Positions 34,141-45,923 of a DNA stretch of 64,000 nt are shown piece by piece. The stretch covers positions 28,983,063 through 29,047,062 of the forward strand of contig CM035809.1 in assembly GCA_020466095.1 (NCBI GenBank). The letters run 5' to 3'. The translations under genes were made by a program, and so were the position numbers. Each line of letters opens with the position of its first letter. The first letter of the stretch is position 1. The notes beneath the pieces are model-generated. The model saw nothing but the letters and a program-made list of their open reading frames with translations. It was not told the origin of the DNA and made no database searches. The DNA is from Chlorops oryzae (Eukaryota > Arthropoda > Insecta > Diptera > Chloropidae).

Positions 34141-35359
34141 ACTACCCAGCAGAATATTATGTCGGCAGTGAATAAGTCCGCGGACGCATCGGTGAAATGG
34201 TCAGATTGACAGTGAGCGAAAAAGTCATGCCCGATTGTCATTCCCATTTTGAACTCGTCTTGCTTGAATCTCATTGGATGCTTAAATTTAAATTGGGTTT
34301 TATTGTCGGGAGGGCATTTCCGAGCTGGAGCGTAGTGGATGCATACAGACCTCACAACCCGAAGATCGTGGGTTCGATCCATGACCGAGCCAAACAATAA
34401 TTGTAAAAGCAGCAAGATTTTTAGAAATCTTCGAAATACCCGAAAAAACACCATGAGAGATCCTCTCTCTCGAAACTCAAGTTTTCTGCACTCAGGAGAG
34501 AGAGAAAGAGAGAGATAACGAGAGAGAGAGAGAGAGATAGAGAGAGACAGAGAAAGAGAGAGATAACGAGAGAGAGGGAGAGAGATAGAGAGAGACAGAG
34601 AAAGAGAAAGAGAGAGACAGAGAAAGAGAGAGACAGAGAAAGAGAGAGACAGAGAAAGAGAAACAGAGAAAGAGAGAGACAGTGAAAGAGCGAGACAGAG
34701 AAAGAGAGAGACAGAGAAAGAGAGAGACAGAGAAAGAGAGAGACAGAGAAAGAGAGAGACAGAGACAGAGAAAGAGAGAGACAGAGAAAGAGAGAGACCG
34801 AGAAAGAGAGAGACAGAGAAAGAGAGAGACAGAGAAAGAGAGAGACAGAGAAAGAGAGAGACAGAGAAAGAGAGAGACAGAGAAAGAGAGAGACAGAGAA
34901 AGAGAGAGACAGAGAAAGCGAGAGACAGAGAAAGAGAGAGACAGAGAAAGAGAGAGACAGAAACAGAAACAGAGGAAGACAGAGAAAGAGAGGGAGAAAG
35001 AAAGAAAGAATGAGATAATGAGAGAATGAAAGAAAGAGAGAATGAGAGAAAGAGAGAATGAGAGAAAGAGAGAATGAGAGAATGAAAGAAAGAGAGAGAG
35101 ACAGATGAAGAGATAGACAGAGTTGTCAAACGATTTCTAAAAATAAACACTGAGTTCTCTCTCAGAGCACGTGCAGCTCTCAAATACTTTGCTGCAGCGG
35201 ACTTTCTCGCTCCGCGCCGATGACTTTTTCCGGCGTGATGCGCAATGCCATTTTTGTAGAAATACCACCGCGCGACTCCTTCACAGAGGGAGTCGGGATG
35301 ACTGCTTTTTCATGCTGATTTCATCGCGGAGGTCCGCCTGACATTTTCTACTGGGTAGT
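34141..35359 (+). mobile_element. ACTACCCAG TIR element with tRNA-like module and GA tract
   Basis: Ends ACTACCCAG (34141-34149) and CTGGGTAGT (35351-35359). The tRNA-like module has GAGCGTAGTGG (34328-34338) and GGTTCGATCCA (34371-34381). Beyond it the element holds the GA minisatellite and 'ctctcagagcacgtgcagctctcaaat', which recalls 'tgctgctctcaaatg' of the 46.6-kb element. It thus belongs to the same broad family, enlarged by minisatellite growth. Confidence 0.62.
34495..35105 (+). repeat. GA-rich minisatellite, 16-bp unit
   Basis: The dominant unit is GAGAGAGACAGAGAAA, repeated over about 350 bp and degenerating into GAGAATGA-type units. The long Arg/Glu-rich and Ser/Leu-rich open frames across it are translations of the repeat. 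Confidence 0.95.
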
Positions 35360-36396
35360 TTCATATATTTGTATGTATTGAATATTTGGACGAATTCCTG
35401 CGCTATTGTAAAGCAAGTATTGAGATGTTTGGAATTTCTTTAACTTCGACTTTATGCAATTTGTTCTCCTCTAAGAGCACCGCATAAATGCACTTGAAGG
35501 ATATTCAATGAATCTCCGGGATCCAGCCATGAGATATAATGCAAAAAATACTTCGTACAATCGTTGAGTTTCCATTGTTGGCCAATATTCCTTAGTAACT
35601 TTTGAGAGCTTTTAACCTAAATCCTCTTTCTCGCCGTGGAGTCGTGTCAAGTTACTTATGTTCGTAATATGCCGTTCAAGTTGCGTGCGACTGTTGGCGT
35701 TGCTGCTCTTCACCAGCCTCCGAGTAGCAAGGACTCGAAAGTATCGCAAATCTCAGCCAAAGAAGTCACAACAATTCTTTATAATTTACGCTTGCGAAAT
35801 TTGCAACGAAACTTTATCGCAAAGTTTTTTTTGTCCATTTTTGCATCAATATTTCCCCTTATTGTTGTTGTTGTTGTTGCTGTTCGGAAGTTTCCCACTG
35901 TATTGTTGCTTGAAGTTTGCCGTGTCATGAGGAACTTTGCTCCAGCAGGGATCAGCTTTGAAAGTAAGTCAACCGAAGTCAGACGGCTCAGCAGTTGAGC
36001 TCTCAAAGCGGCTTCGCTGTGTTAGTCCTTTGTTTGGGAAAACTGTCAATCCTTCAATTCTTCATTGCAGAAACTCCTCGAATGGCCACAAAGTTGAGAC
36101 TGAGAGTGACTGAGAGACTGGGAGTGAGTCAGATCGAATGAATGCGGTATGAGAGAGTGGCAGGTTATTTCTGAGGTGCTTTCATGAAAAACTAAGCGGC
36201 TAATCCTTTTAACAAAGACATTTGGGGATTTTTCAGTCTGTCTTGCCATCTAAACAAAACAAACGCGGAAGGGGGAGCACGCTTTTAGGGGTGAGTGAAA
36301 AAAATCGGAATTGTTGCTTTATTCTCTATCGACTGGTCAGATTCTTATAAGCAGGACTATTGTATGTATGTGTTCCGTTCTTGAGGAAATAATGAC
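35360..36396. other. No gene supported
   Basis: Two overlapping plus frames (35636-35998) and a minus frame lack domain signal. A short TTG/TTGC triplet run lies at 35863-35881. Confidence 0.35.
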
Positions 36397-36634
36397 CAGG
36401 GCTCGGATATATATGCATTTATAAATTTAAAGCATACTTTATGGAGTAAAAATTTTGTTCAACTCACATAAAGTTAAGATTCAAATAGATTTTTAACATC
36501 AATAAGAATTTTTATGAAGGTAGAAAAGCCGTTTGAAGTTTAACTTCACTAGACTTATTCGCAAAAAGGTAAGAAAAATTTTCCCCCCATAAAGTATGCT
36601 TTAAATTTATAAATGCATATATATCCGAGCCCTG
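36397..36634. mobile_element. hAT-type MITE, CAGGGCTCGG family, copy 2
   Basis: Same long inverted ends as 6660-6900, with its own perfect 8-bp duplication ATAATGAC (36389-36396, 36635-36642). The two independent duplications establish the ends and the hAT-like cut. Confidence 0.94.
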
Positions 36635-36642
36635 ATAATGAC

Positions 36643-37144
36643 AGTCTTAGGTTATTTACTCCTGTGATGTTGATGTTGTGTATGGTGTGGGGTAAGTTGA
36701 GCAATCTGAAGCGGAATAAATTCAGGTGAAATATTCCTCAACTAGCCCCACCCCCGGCCACTTCTGAAGCCGTTTTTGTAGGAGAACTCACGAATGACAA
36801 AAACACACAAATCAAAGAAAAGTAAACAAGCATACAAAGCGAATACGAATGTTCTGGAAAGTATTATCAATGCAGCAAAAAATATCTCATTCCAACATGA
36901 CGCTGTAATCCTTGCGGTATTCTTTTGGATGGGCTGGCGAAACTAAAATAAAGATAAATGTTTATCGATTTATGACAACGCCAAGGGAGCCGATAAGAGA
37001 ATGAGAACAATATATATTTATAAATCATACAATGGAACATAAAAATACGAATTATTTGACATTATAAGATAAAGATGATCCCATATGGAATCATTAAAGC
37101 GAATTGGTTAGGAGCCCAAAAAGGTTCAATGAGGATACTGAAGA
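36643..37144. other. No feature seen
   Basis: Ordinary AT-rich DNA. Confidence 0.4.
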
Positions 37145-37860
37145 AAGGGTCTGGCGGGTTGCGGCATCGTGAAAGGAATTTTTAAATTTTGTTGATTTTT
37201 CGATAGGTGGCATTTGAAAACACTGTGCAGACTACTTTTTAGACTTTTATTTTGAACGGTCCTTAAATATCCTTGAAAATCCTTTTTTAATAAGCCTTTT
37301 ATCAAAATCTTATATCTCCAAAACTAATTAAGATAAGAAGATGAAACAAACGTTGGTTGATTGCTAATATAACAGGAAATCAAAAAAAATTTTTTTTTAA
37401 TTTTTACACTGAGAAAAATTTTTCCACAAAACTAAAAAGACAATTTTAACAATTTTTTTCGGTGTATTCCCAGTTTGCCGCCACTCTAAAAAATTTAAAA
37501 AAAAATATATAAAACAAACGGTGACTTATTGTTAATAAAACAAGGAATATAGACATTTTTTTTTAAATTTTACACTGAGAAAAGTTGTTGTACAAAACTA
37601 AAAAGACAATTTTAACAATTTTTTTCGGTGTATTCCCAGTTGCCGCCACTCTAAAAAATTAAAAAAAAATATGTAAAACAAACGGTGACTTATTGTTAAT
37701 AAAAAAAGGAATGAAAAAATTTTTTTTTAATTTTACACTGAGAAAAATTTTTGCACAAAAAAGAAAACAAATTAAACTATTTTTTCCAGTGTATTTCAGT
37801 TTTTGTAAAACCTTTTGAATGTTTAAAAAAAAATAGCTCCCATAACCCGCCAGACCCTTT
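37145..37860. mobile_element. AAAGGGTCTGGCGGGTT TIR element hosting micro-MITE array
   Basis: A perfect 17-bp inverted end, AAAGGGTCTGGCGGGTT (37145-37161), pairs with its complement (37844-37860). AAG flanks both sides and may be a 3-bp duplication. The interior contains three direct repeats, each with one CACTGAG micro-MITE. No protein relic. Class unknown. Confidence 0.72.
37370..37810 (+). repeat. About 165-bp tandem repeat, three units
   Basis: Each unit has 'gcttattgttaata'-like text, a poly(T) run and a 56-58 bp CACTGAG...CGGTG palindromic-end element (37407-37464, 37573-37630, 37736-37791). The third unit is most diverged and resembles 10418-10474. Confidence 0.82.
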
Positions 37861-38649
37861 AAGCCTCAATAAAAAATACTTTCTGCCAGTTCTGATTTCG
37901 TGTCATATTGTGTCATAGTTATGTAATTTTCAAGGATTATTCCAAGATTTTCACGAATTCATCTTCCCTTTATTATATTTTCCTTCTCTCAATTTCTTCA
38001 GTATTATTTTTCCCTTGATACTTGATGCCACGCATTTTCCCTCTGCAAAATGATATCGCCCACTGTGGACGGCACGAGACAAGACAAGCCGCGACAAATA
38101 AACATTTCATTTGAAATAAAGGAGCTTAATTTGACAATAAAGCCAATTTTTCTCATGTCCGTTGGGCAATTTAGTGCTGTAAACACTTCCAGGAATTGCA
38201 GGCGACCTTTTTTTTTTGGTGTGGTAAAAGGTCGTACAACCATTAATGAAGAAGAGTGAAGAAAGAGAAGAAGAAATTTAATGAAGCAGGATGTCTTTTA
38301 TTGTGCTCCTGCATACAAGCATGAATGACTTCTCCGCCTGACTTTTTATGCTCTTCGGAGGTGCTGCCAGTATTACAAAAAAAAAAAAAAGGAGGTCAAA
38401 AACTCCGCTAGAGAATGCTCGTCTGAGATTGTTGCTAAAAAGACCTAATGGATCTATTTTGACTGTAAGCTTAGAATAATGAGACTAAAACTATTTTTAT
38501 ATGGGTCTAAATTTTGAATTATGCGGCCGCACACAAAAAGGTTTCAGACCCGGGGATGTCATTATACCTTTACACAAGGGCGTAGAGAGGCAAAGAGTGC
38601 TTTGGTAGCGCTTATATTTGCCACAGTGGTATATCGAGAAATTATAAGA
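37861..38649. other. No gene supported
   Basis: Opposed frames at 38004-38259 share the same DNA and neither has a domain. Confidence 0.35.
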
Positions 38650-38935
38650 CATTACCCGAAAAAAAATTTGGGGGGCAAGAAGAAGTTTAGAGAGTTTTGG
38701 ACCAAAAACCCAAAAAATCCAAAAAATTCATGACGTCCGATTCCGATGAAAATTTATATATAGAATAAGTGAAAAATTCTAAGAATCTTGGCGCTGACAT
38801 TTTTTTAAAAATACTGATTACAACTAGTCATTTTTGGACCAGTTTGTAACTAGACCCAAACTAGACTAGTTGTAATCAGTTTTTTGAAAAAAAATTTGCG
38901 TCAAAATTCTTAGAATTTTTCACTTATCTCTCGAA
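38650..38935. repeat. Rearranged relative of the 3.4-kb palindromic array
   Basis: Shares 'ggaccaaaaacccaaaaaatcc', 'agtgaaaaattctaagaat' and 'actagttgtaatcag' with 3410-4515, but in an order that makes the whole segment one large inverted repeat. This suggests the array unit began as a foldback element. Confidence 0.75.
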
Positions 38936-39253
38936 AATTAGTGAGTCTCGCATATTTATGAAATCTCGTAATTTTTGGGCAAATTTTGAAAAAATCCCTG
39001 TTTCGCAAGAAAAGTTATCTGGCAACGCTGTTTAGAAGTCTCAAATGAATTGCCAATATAACTTCACTAGGTGCATGCACCGGGGAGTATACATGAAATT
39101 GCGGGGCATTAAGAGTAAGTTTTTCCACCTCGTACGCTCTTGGTTAAATGACTTTTTAAACTTCGAAACTATTTGGAAAACCTTCATGCGAAAAGTGAGC
39201 TCTTTCCTCCACCACAATCAATGTTGACTTGTGGACTTACCACACGTAATTAA

Positions 39254-39873
39254 TGGATGAGCAACCACAACAAAGTAACGTTGTGGTGGGTTCCAGGACA
39301 TGAAGGGCACGAGGGCAACGAAAGAGCTGACTGCCTCGCTAAACGAGGAGCTCAAAGGTGCTTCATAGGGCCCGAACCCTTCTGTACTTTACAAAGAGCA
39401 CACTGTACAGAACTACTGCTGAATTAGGAACAAAGATGCTTTAAAGCAGCATCCTGGATGAACTCAAAAGGACAAAGGCAAGCCAAACGATTCATCTTTC
39501 CCAAAAAAAAATTCTCAAAGAGACTACTTTGCCTCGGTAGAGAGGATTTAAAAAGTCTCACCGAATACACCTGACAGGGCACTGCAAATTGAGATATCAT
39601 CTCAAAAAGATAGGCCTCTCAACTGAATCTACATGCCGATTCTGTTAAATGGACGAAGAAACGCCAGAACACATTCTCTGCAGCTGCCCATCACTGAGCA
39701 GCCACAGGTTGTTCCACTTTGGGGATGCCATAATCACCCCCTACAAGTTCTGGAACGTCTTTAAACCGTCCACAGTGTTGAACTTTATAAAAAGCCTAAG
39801 GATCGATAAAGATCCTTTGTGGTCGCGGTGCGCAACACTCCCCATCCTTAATAATAATAATAATAATAATTGA
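39254..39873 (+). pseudogene. 3' end of an I-like non-LTR retrotransposon (RNase H, Cys-His tail)
   Basis: Conceptual translation from 39254 gives an RNase H C-terminal motif, VTLWWVPGHEGHEGNERAD. After in-frame stops and at least one frameshift, the text continues LTGHCKLRYHLKKIGLS, then TCRFC, a stop, and EHILCSCPSL, the Cys/His cluster typical after RNase H in I/Loa/Outcast-type elements. The copy is 5'-truncated: no reverse transcriptase is visible upstream. It ends in a (TAA)n run (39849-39871), which fits the I clade. Non-functional. Confidence 0.85.
39849..39871 (+). repeat. (TAA)n tail
   Basis: About seven AAT/TAA triplets directly after the retrotransposon coding relic; most likely its 3' tail. 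Confidence 0.85.
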
Positions 39874-39879
39874 TTGGTG

Positions 39880-41472
39880 TAATTGTAAAATAATAAATTC
39901 AAATTAGTTCAGTAAATATTTGAGCACCAATTTGCCCAGCCTCTGAAATTATTTAATGATCATTTGAATTGCTTTAATCTCATTTTCATCATCGTCACAA
40001 TTGACAACCGACCAAAATTGGTTTGTGTGTCTGGCCAGCAGCAAGTGGTTGTGTTTGCTTAAATTGGGGAGAAAAAGAAAAGCGGAAAAAGAAAGGAAAA
40101 TCTATCACTGCTCGCATCTTCATACCATCCAAAATGGCAAATAGACATTGACATTTTGCAAGCAAACAAACAAACGGACGGACGGATAGCCAAACGGACG
40201 AGTAACCCAATACACAGGGAAGCAATGGCGGTCGATAGGGAGAGAGAGAGAGAGAGCAATGGATATAGATAATATAAAAGGAAATACGAGAAAGAAAACG
40301 GACTTGTGCATCTCTTTCAGAAAAGCCTCAAAGAAATATGAAGCATTCTTACTTCTGAATTGGGAATGGACACTTGAATTCGCTGAACTGTTAAGGGCGC
40401 CCTTTAAGGGTAAGCATAATTACAGTCGAGTCAAGATAATGCTAACCCCGAACAGAGAGAATACCTCGATGGTGTGAACACCGTATGTCCGAAATGACCT
40501 AAAACTTCAATACTCTAATGAGGGCATGAAAAGAAATAATCTTGAAGATGGCAGAGCTGGAAATGCGTGATGCCACAAGATCAGCAACAAATGGCGTGTT
40601 TCTAAAGATTTTAAGTCAATGTCGCCGCCTCTCATAACCGTTTCCGTAGTTTCTTGATTGTCCAACCTCGTAGCCCATTGAGAGATAAGTACATAGTCGG
40701 AATTCATCTTGATTCTTTTTTTCCTCGACAGAAAGGTTTGAATTAGGTTTTATCGTAGCGTTTGCTCATCGCATTGCACGATGGATGCCTTGCTCCTGTC
40801 ATGTCGCAACGAGAATATCATCACAATAACATGAAATTTTTTTCGGTCTTCCAAAAGCCACCTCAGGGGAAAAAGGGAAGATCGGAATCGTTGCAATTGC
40901 TCCGTTGAGTATGTTGTTGTTCTCAATCAATCCACCGATTGGTTTGCCGGTCACAACCTCCGTATGTGAAATTCGACGTGGGAAAATATCGATGAAAATT
41001 GAAGGAAAAAACGAAATTTTTGACGTTACGCTTTCAATTTTTTCCCGATTGTCGAGAAGTTTCGCTGACGTGATTCTATGGACTTCAGACTTGCTACGAA
41101 ACTTGCTATCATGACCCCGTTTGTTGCACCGTCCAGGGATTATCCCACCTTCTCCTGGGCCGGTTTTTAATATTACTTTTTGTGTTGCCACTCTCGTTGC
41201 TGTTGTTGTCAAAAAAAAAGTGAGTAAGTCCTTCATTGTGGGAAAATTCATTGTACCTAATCTGCGACATTGTCCGATATTCGTTTCCACGACAATGAAT
41301 AGAGTAAAAGTTTTGGCCCGATAATAGCCCAATATGTCGATTTTAAGTGACGATTCAAATTTAAGAAATCCGCTCAAAGCTTTTTATGTTCTTAGGCTCG
41401 ACATTTTTAAACTTATTTGAGAAAAATGTAGGTACCTTATAAGTACTTTTATATTCAGTATTAAGTTTTTAG
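39880..41472. other. No confirmed gene; 192-codon frame
   Basis: The minus strand is open for 192 codons at 40799-41377. I recognise no domain, signal peptide or family motif in it, and no splice context was proven. A GA run lies at 40241-40256. A pogo-like lone end, TACAGTCGAGTC, is at 40421 with no partner. Confidence 0.3.
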
Positions 41473-41959
41473 TAGTTTAAAAAAATATCGATATTTGATA
41501 TTTCAATATTTCAAAACTATATCGAATATCGACAAAATATTATTTAAAAAAAATATCGATATATCGATATATCGGCAGTACATACCCTGTAGGAAACGCG
41601 TATAGTTAAACTCGAGTGTTTTATTTGTTCCAACTCTACCAGTACTTAAAAATCGTACTTTTTTTTTAATAAGCGACGCATGGGGATGTGATATGGACGC
41701 ATTTTTCTTTCTCCCCGTGCGTCTCTTGACAAAAAAATAATGTTTTTCTATCCGAAAGTCTTACTGTGTAAATCTTGTCTTAGTGATAAATAGCATTGAT
41801 TGGGCAACACTGGTTTTCTTATTGACAAAAAAATATCGTATTTCGATACTGCCAAATCAGTATCGATACATCGAAATATCAAAAAATAAAGTATCGAGTA
41901 CAAATATCGTTGCGATATTTCGATATTTCGATAATATCGATATTTTTTGGCCAAGCATA
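41473..41959. mobile_element. ATCGATATT hAT-like element
   Basis: Both ends begin TA and lead into AAAAAATATCGATATT, inverted. GTTTTTAG at 41465-41472 and 41960-41967 is a perfect 8-bp duplication. The interior is partly non-repetitive. It adds a further hAT-type family with subterminal TATCGATA motifs. Confidence 0.72.
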
Positions 41960-41967
41960 GTTTTTAG

Positions 41968-42715
41968 GTCTAGAGGCAGCACCGTTCACCGTTCACTGGC
42001 AGGGCCGTTAATATATAGTCGATGAATTACACAAGCTTACAAGATTTAACTTTTTTTTTGCCGCGATTTCGTTAAGAATTTGGGATTAGGGTGGTGTTGG
42101 TGACATTGGAAACATTTTGAAAAATTTTTCTGAGGATTTGTTTTGGAGCTTCCATCAATTTTGTGTAAAACCTTCAGTTGTTTAGCATTTTGGGGAAAAG
42201 TATATATTAACACTTTAGTAACTAACTATGGTTGGTATTTTATCAAAGCCAATATCACTATCTATCAAATGAAATATTTTTCAAGAAAATACAGTTTATA
42301 GTTTCGGAGCTATGGGCTGACTTCGTCTTCTGAAAAATGGGGAAGTTTTTTAATGTTTTCCTCGATATTTGGAGTTTTTTGGCCCTGTTGTGACATGAAA
42401 GAATTTGTCTAAAAATATGCTTTCTATATGGTTTGAAAGGCCATTTTATTATTGAGTGGAGGAGTTGTGCGCACCGCGACCCATAGTGGGTTTATGTGGG
42501 TATATTGTATTGAAAATGTTGATGGGTACGCTACGAAGTGTGAAAAAAATTAAGCTCTCATTTTTGAAGTATTTAGCAACTCTCATGACTCCCTGCTGAA
42601 TTGATTAAAAAATTCACATATGGCACCAAAAACAAAAAAAAAAAATTCAACCTCCGTAACCTGTAGAGGTGACGCTGGGAATTAAAGAGTTAAACGCGCT
42701 TCGAATATTTGCCTT
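41968..42715. other. No feature seen
   Basis: AT-rich DNA without recognised repeat or coding signal. Confidence 0.4.
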
Positions 42716-43050
42716 TACACTGAGCGAAATTAAACATGATTTTTTTAAAAGGGCGCATTGTTATTCACAGCCCTTTTGATTTTCGAGCAGAACAAAAATT
42801 TCAAAAGAAAAATGGTTGAATCAACAACATTTTTGGTTGATTTAAAGGCAATATGTTTAAATATATTTTTTTTCGTTCAGTATAATTCTCATTTGGTTTA
42901 TAAAATATGACATATAAGATATTCATTCATCTTAAAACTTTTTAAGCATTGCGAAAGCAGTCACGCGATGACGGAGTGACAAAATCGGATGAAGTCCATC
43001 CTATGGTTTTTTTTGGGGTTATGTTCAGCAGAGAGCTCTGTGGCCATTTT

Positions 43051-44172
43051 AGCGCAAAATCCAATATTGCGAAAGCCCGATGCGAGAGTGCGCGACGTCA
43101 CGAAAATGATTTGCGTGACGCATTTCAATCTCCGATGAGAGTTTTGTTTCACGCAGATGATAGCATAATTTCGCTTCTAGTAATGCAATATTTGAACCGA
43201 GTACCAATCTAACGAGTACCGAGTACTCATAAAAATTTTACGTTATCACTTGAGTTTAAATTTTAATTCAAAATTTTCAAAAACTTTCAAAGCTCGAGAA
43301 ATATTTTAAAAGCTCTTTTTCACGGAACAGTGAACAGTTTTTGTTTTATTAGTATAAACGAGTACCCAGTAGTGAGTACTCAAAAACTAGCTACATTAGA
43401 GCTGCAAAACTATCGAGGTACTATCGATACTATCGATAGTTTCTATTTTTAATAACCATCGATGGTTTTTATTCGCCATCGATAGTTAGATAAGCATCAC
43501 TAACAGACAATGTTGCTCATCTTTAGCTAAAAAAGGACGCGAGTACTTGGCGATAAGTAGAAATTTAGATTTATGAGAAATTCCGATCACTTCAACGGAA
43601 TTTGAAAGAATGTTCAGTAAATCGAAAATTCTTATTTCGTACAGAAGGACGTCCTATGAACCCAAAAACGTCGACATATTATTGTTTTTTAACAAAAATC
43701 AATGCCTGGTAAATTAATTACCTTGTGATTTTTGTTACCTTTTTTGTTTTTTTAATGATATATGAACTGTTTACCAATAAAAATTCTGTAATACGTTGAA
43801 AGCTATAAAAACTTAAAAACGTTTGCAACTTTTGTCATTATTAAATTGTCTAAAAATAAACAACTAGTTAAAATTTTTCAATTCAATTTTTAACTCCGGG
43901 TCATGCGATACTATCGACGATATATCGATAGTTTGGACTATCACTATCGAAACTATCGATGGGCCGACTATCGATAGTATGACAGCTCTAAGCTACATCA
44001 TTAACCTGTCAAAAATGCCTCGCAACGAGAAATATTCAATTTTTAAAAATTTTCTCGCTACGAGGTCTCGCAGTGCGATACATTGGAGCTTTAACCATAT
44101 GATTGAATGTATTGAAATTTCTGTGCGTCTCGCGCTCTCGCATCGGGCTCTCGCAATGTTGGATTTTGGGCT
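43051..44172. mobile_element. AGCSCAAAATCC TIR element, nested copy
   Basis: Ends AGCGCAAAATCCAATATTGC and the complement of AGCCCAAAATCCAACATTGC extend as about 40-bp inverted repeats through 'gcccgatgcgagag'. TTT flanks both sides. The interior 'gagtaccgagtactc' and 'cgctacgaggtctcgcagtg' match the 21.9- and 25-kb copies. It contains the hAT insert at 43397-43990. Confidence 0.82.
43397..43990. mobile_element. hAT-type MITE, TAGAGCTG family
   Basis: TAGAGCTG at the left and CAGCTCTA at the right, with a perfect 8-bp duplication AGCTACAT (43389-43396, 43991-43998). The 21.9-kb sister copy has a single AGCTACAT at that site. Both ends carry clusters of CTATCGATAG. It is related to the longer elements at 13.0 and 18.6 kb. 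Confidence 0.94.
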
Positions 44173-44416
44173 TTTCTTTGAACGGTAATTAAATATGTTT
44201 TGACATTTCTTCTTTTATGGGTTTTTTAGAAATTTTTTGTTATTTTAAAAATTATCACATCATTTCAATTATGTCCGTGATTAGTTCAACAATTTAAATT
44301 TATATCCATTTTTGAAAATTATCCTTTCAAATCAAAAATATTCCTTGTTGAAACCGTTTTGTATGTTTTTCCTTTTGATTTAACCAGTTTTCTGGTTGAT
44401 TTTTTTTCTCTGTGTA

Positions 44417-45178
44417 CTCATTTGATAAAGCTATTTTCAATTAGAATCCTCGTTGTGTGAAAAGTTCTCCTCATGTCTAAAAATATTTAACGAGTTTTTA
44501 TTTATTTATATTTTTTCCTATAATTTTCCGTTCGTTTTAACGTAAGTTTTACTTCCTTTATTTGTTAATTGTTCGCACTTTTTGCTTTCTCTGTTGATTT
44601 ATCACTTAATACTTAGCATAATATCGACATGTGAACCTGAACGCATGCTTTCGACGAAGCTCGCCCCTAACGAGGGCGCTCATCCGAAGTGGATGCAAGT
44701 GGAACAATAAATGTGTGCGTCAGAATGAGTGATGCCTCGAGGGGCTCGATTCTTTTGTTTCTTATTGCTCTCATTTGTTTGTTCCATATTTTCGTTTGTC
44801 GGCCCCATCGCTTTCTTGTCTTCGAGTCAAGGAACTCACAAAGTTGTTGGTTAAAGGCAAACATCATAAACAAAAAAAAAAACCTTACGCCGAACAAGCT
44901 AAAAGTTCTGCTAACAAAGACCAAGGCCTGTCGCTTGAGATTAGGTCATGGGGGGCGGCGGAAAAATCAATTCGGGAAAAAAGTCAGACGTTACTTTTTC
45001 TTTTGAAACAAGGACGACACAGAAGTCCTTGGGGCATGTTCTTTCGATTATTTTTTTGTTCTTTATGGTCACATCGTAAAACTACTTCGAATTGAGTATT
45101 TATGTCAGAAACATAATTTATTTTTTTATGTATTACGAGATTTTATGAGCTTTTTTTTTATATTTTTTCATTTCTTAC
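44417..45178. other. No gene supported
   Basis: Overlapping 105- and 106-codon plus frames (44689-45095) are in different phases and have no recognised domain. Confidence 0.35.
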
Positions 45179-45823
45179 ACGTAGAGAAATAAGTGCCCGA
45201 AATGTAATTGGAACCAATTACATATGTGATTGGAGCCTCGCCCCGATTGCATTATTAATTGGAGCCAATTACAATATAATTAGAAAATGAAAAATACTAA
45301 TTGTGCTCAATTACTTATATAATTGCATTTAAATTTATCATATATGTAATTGCGTTCTAAACACATATGTAATTACATCTGATTACATTTAAAATTTAAA
45401 TCATTAGTACAATTATATATGTGATTGTATTTATTTTACAGCTTATTCTTATATTTCTCAAATGGTTTATAATTTTGATCGTATATAAGGTGATCGAATT
45501 TTCAAAATCCTTAGGCACTCCAAGGGGCAGGCGGACCACGAATATGACATGGTGAAATATATTCCGCCCAATCGTGGAGAATGCCCATCTTTGTATTGTT
45601 ATATAGAATATATTTTAAATTTCAGGGGATCACAAATTTAATTAGACGGAATTATATATGTAATTGAAATTAATTTTTTATCATTTGATACAATTACATA
45701 TATAATTGGAGGTAATGAAAAATATAATTGGACGTAATTATGAAAATATATTTACATCATACCCAATTAAATATGTAATGCCTGCAAAATATAATTGGGT
45801 GTGTGATATTTTTTTCTCTGCGT
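45179..45823. mobile_element. ACGTAGAGAAA MITE with AATTACATATGTAATT array, copy 2
   Basis: Same ends and interior as 30107-30740, with more AATTACATATATAATTGG-type words near its right end, so the palindromic words have been gained or lost. Confidence 0.82.
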
Positions 45824-45923
45824 ATACATATTACGACGAAAAATCATCGCTAAAGGGCTTATTATAACGGCACTAAGAAGTGATTTTACGCTTTCAGAAT
45901 TTTTAAAACTTCCCAAATATATT

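Larger units (their letters stand above)
42718..44414 (+). mobile_element. CACTGAG-end MITE, copy 4, split by nested inserts
   Basis: Left part 42718-43050 and right part 44173-44414 match the family, flanked by TA (42716-42717, 44415-44416). The 43051-44172 element interrupts it inside the 'gccatttgctttgaacg' segment. Confidence 0.88.

Noticed and set aside
34059..35183. 374-codon Ser/Leu-rich minus frame and 115-codon Arg/Glu-rich plus frame
   Set aside because: Both are read through the GA minisatellite and have no independent coding evidence.
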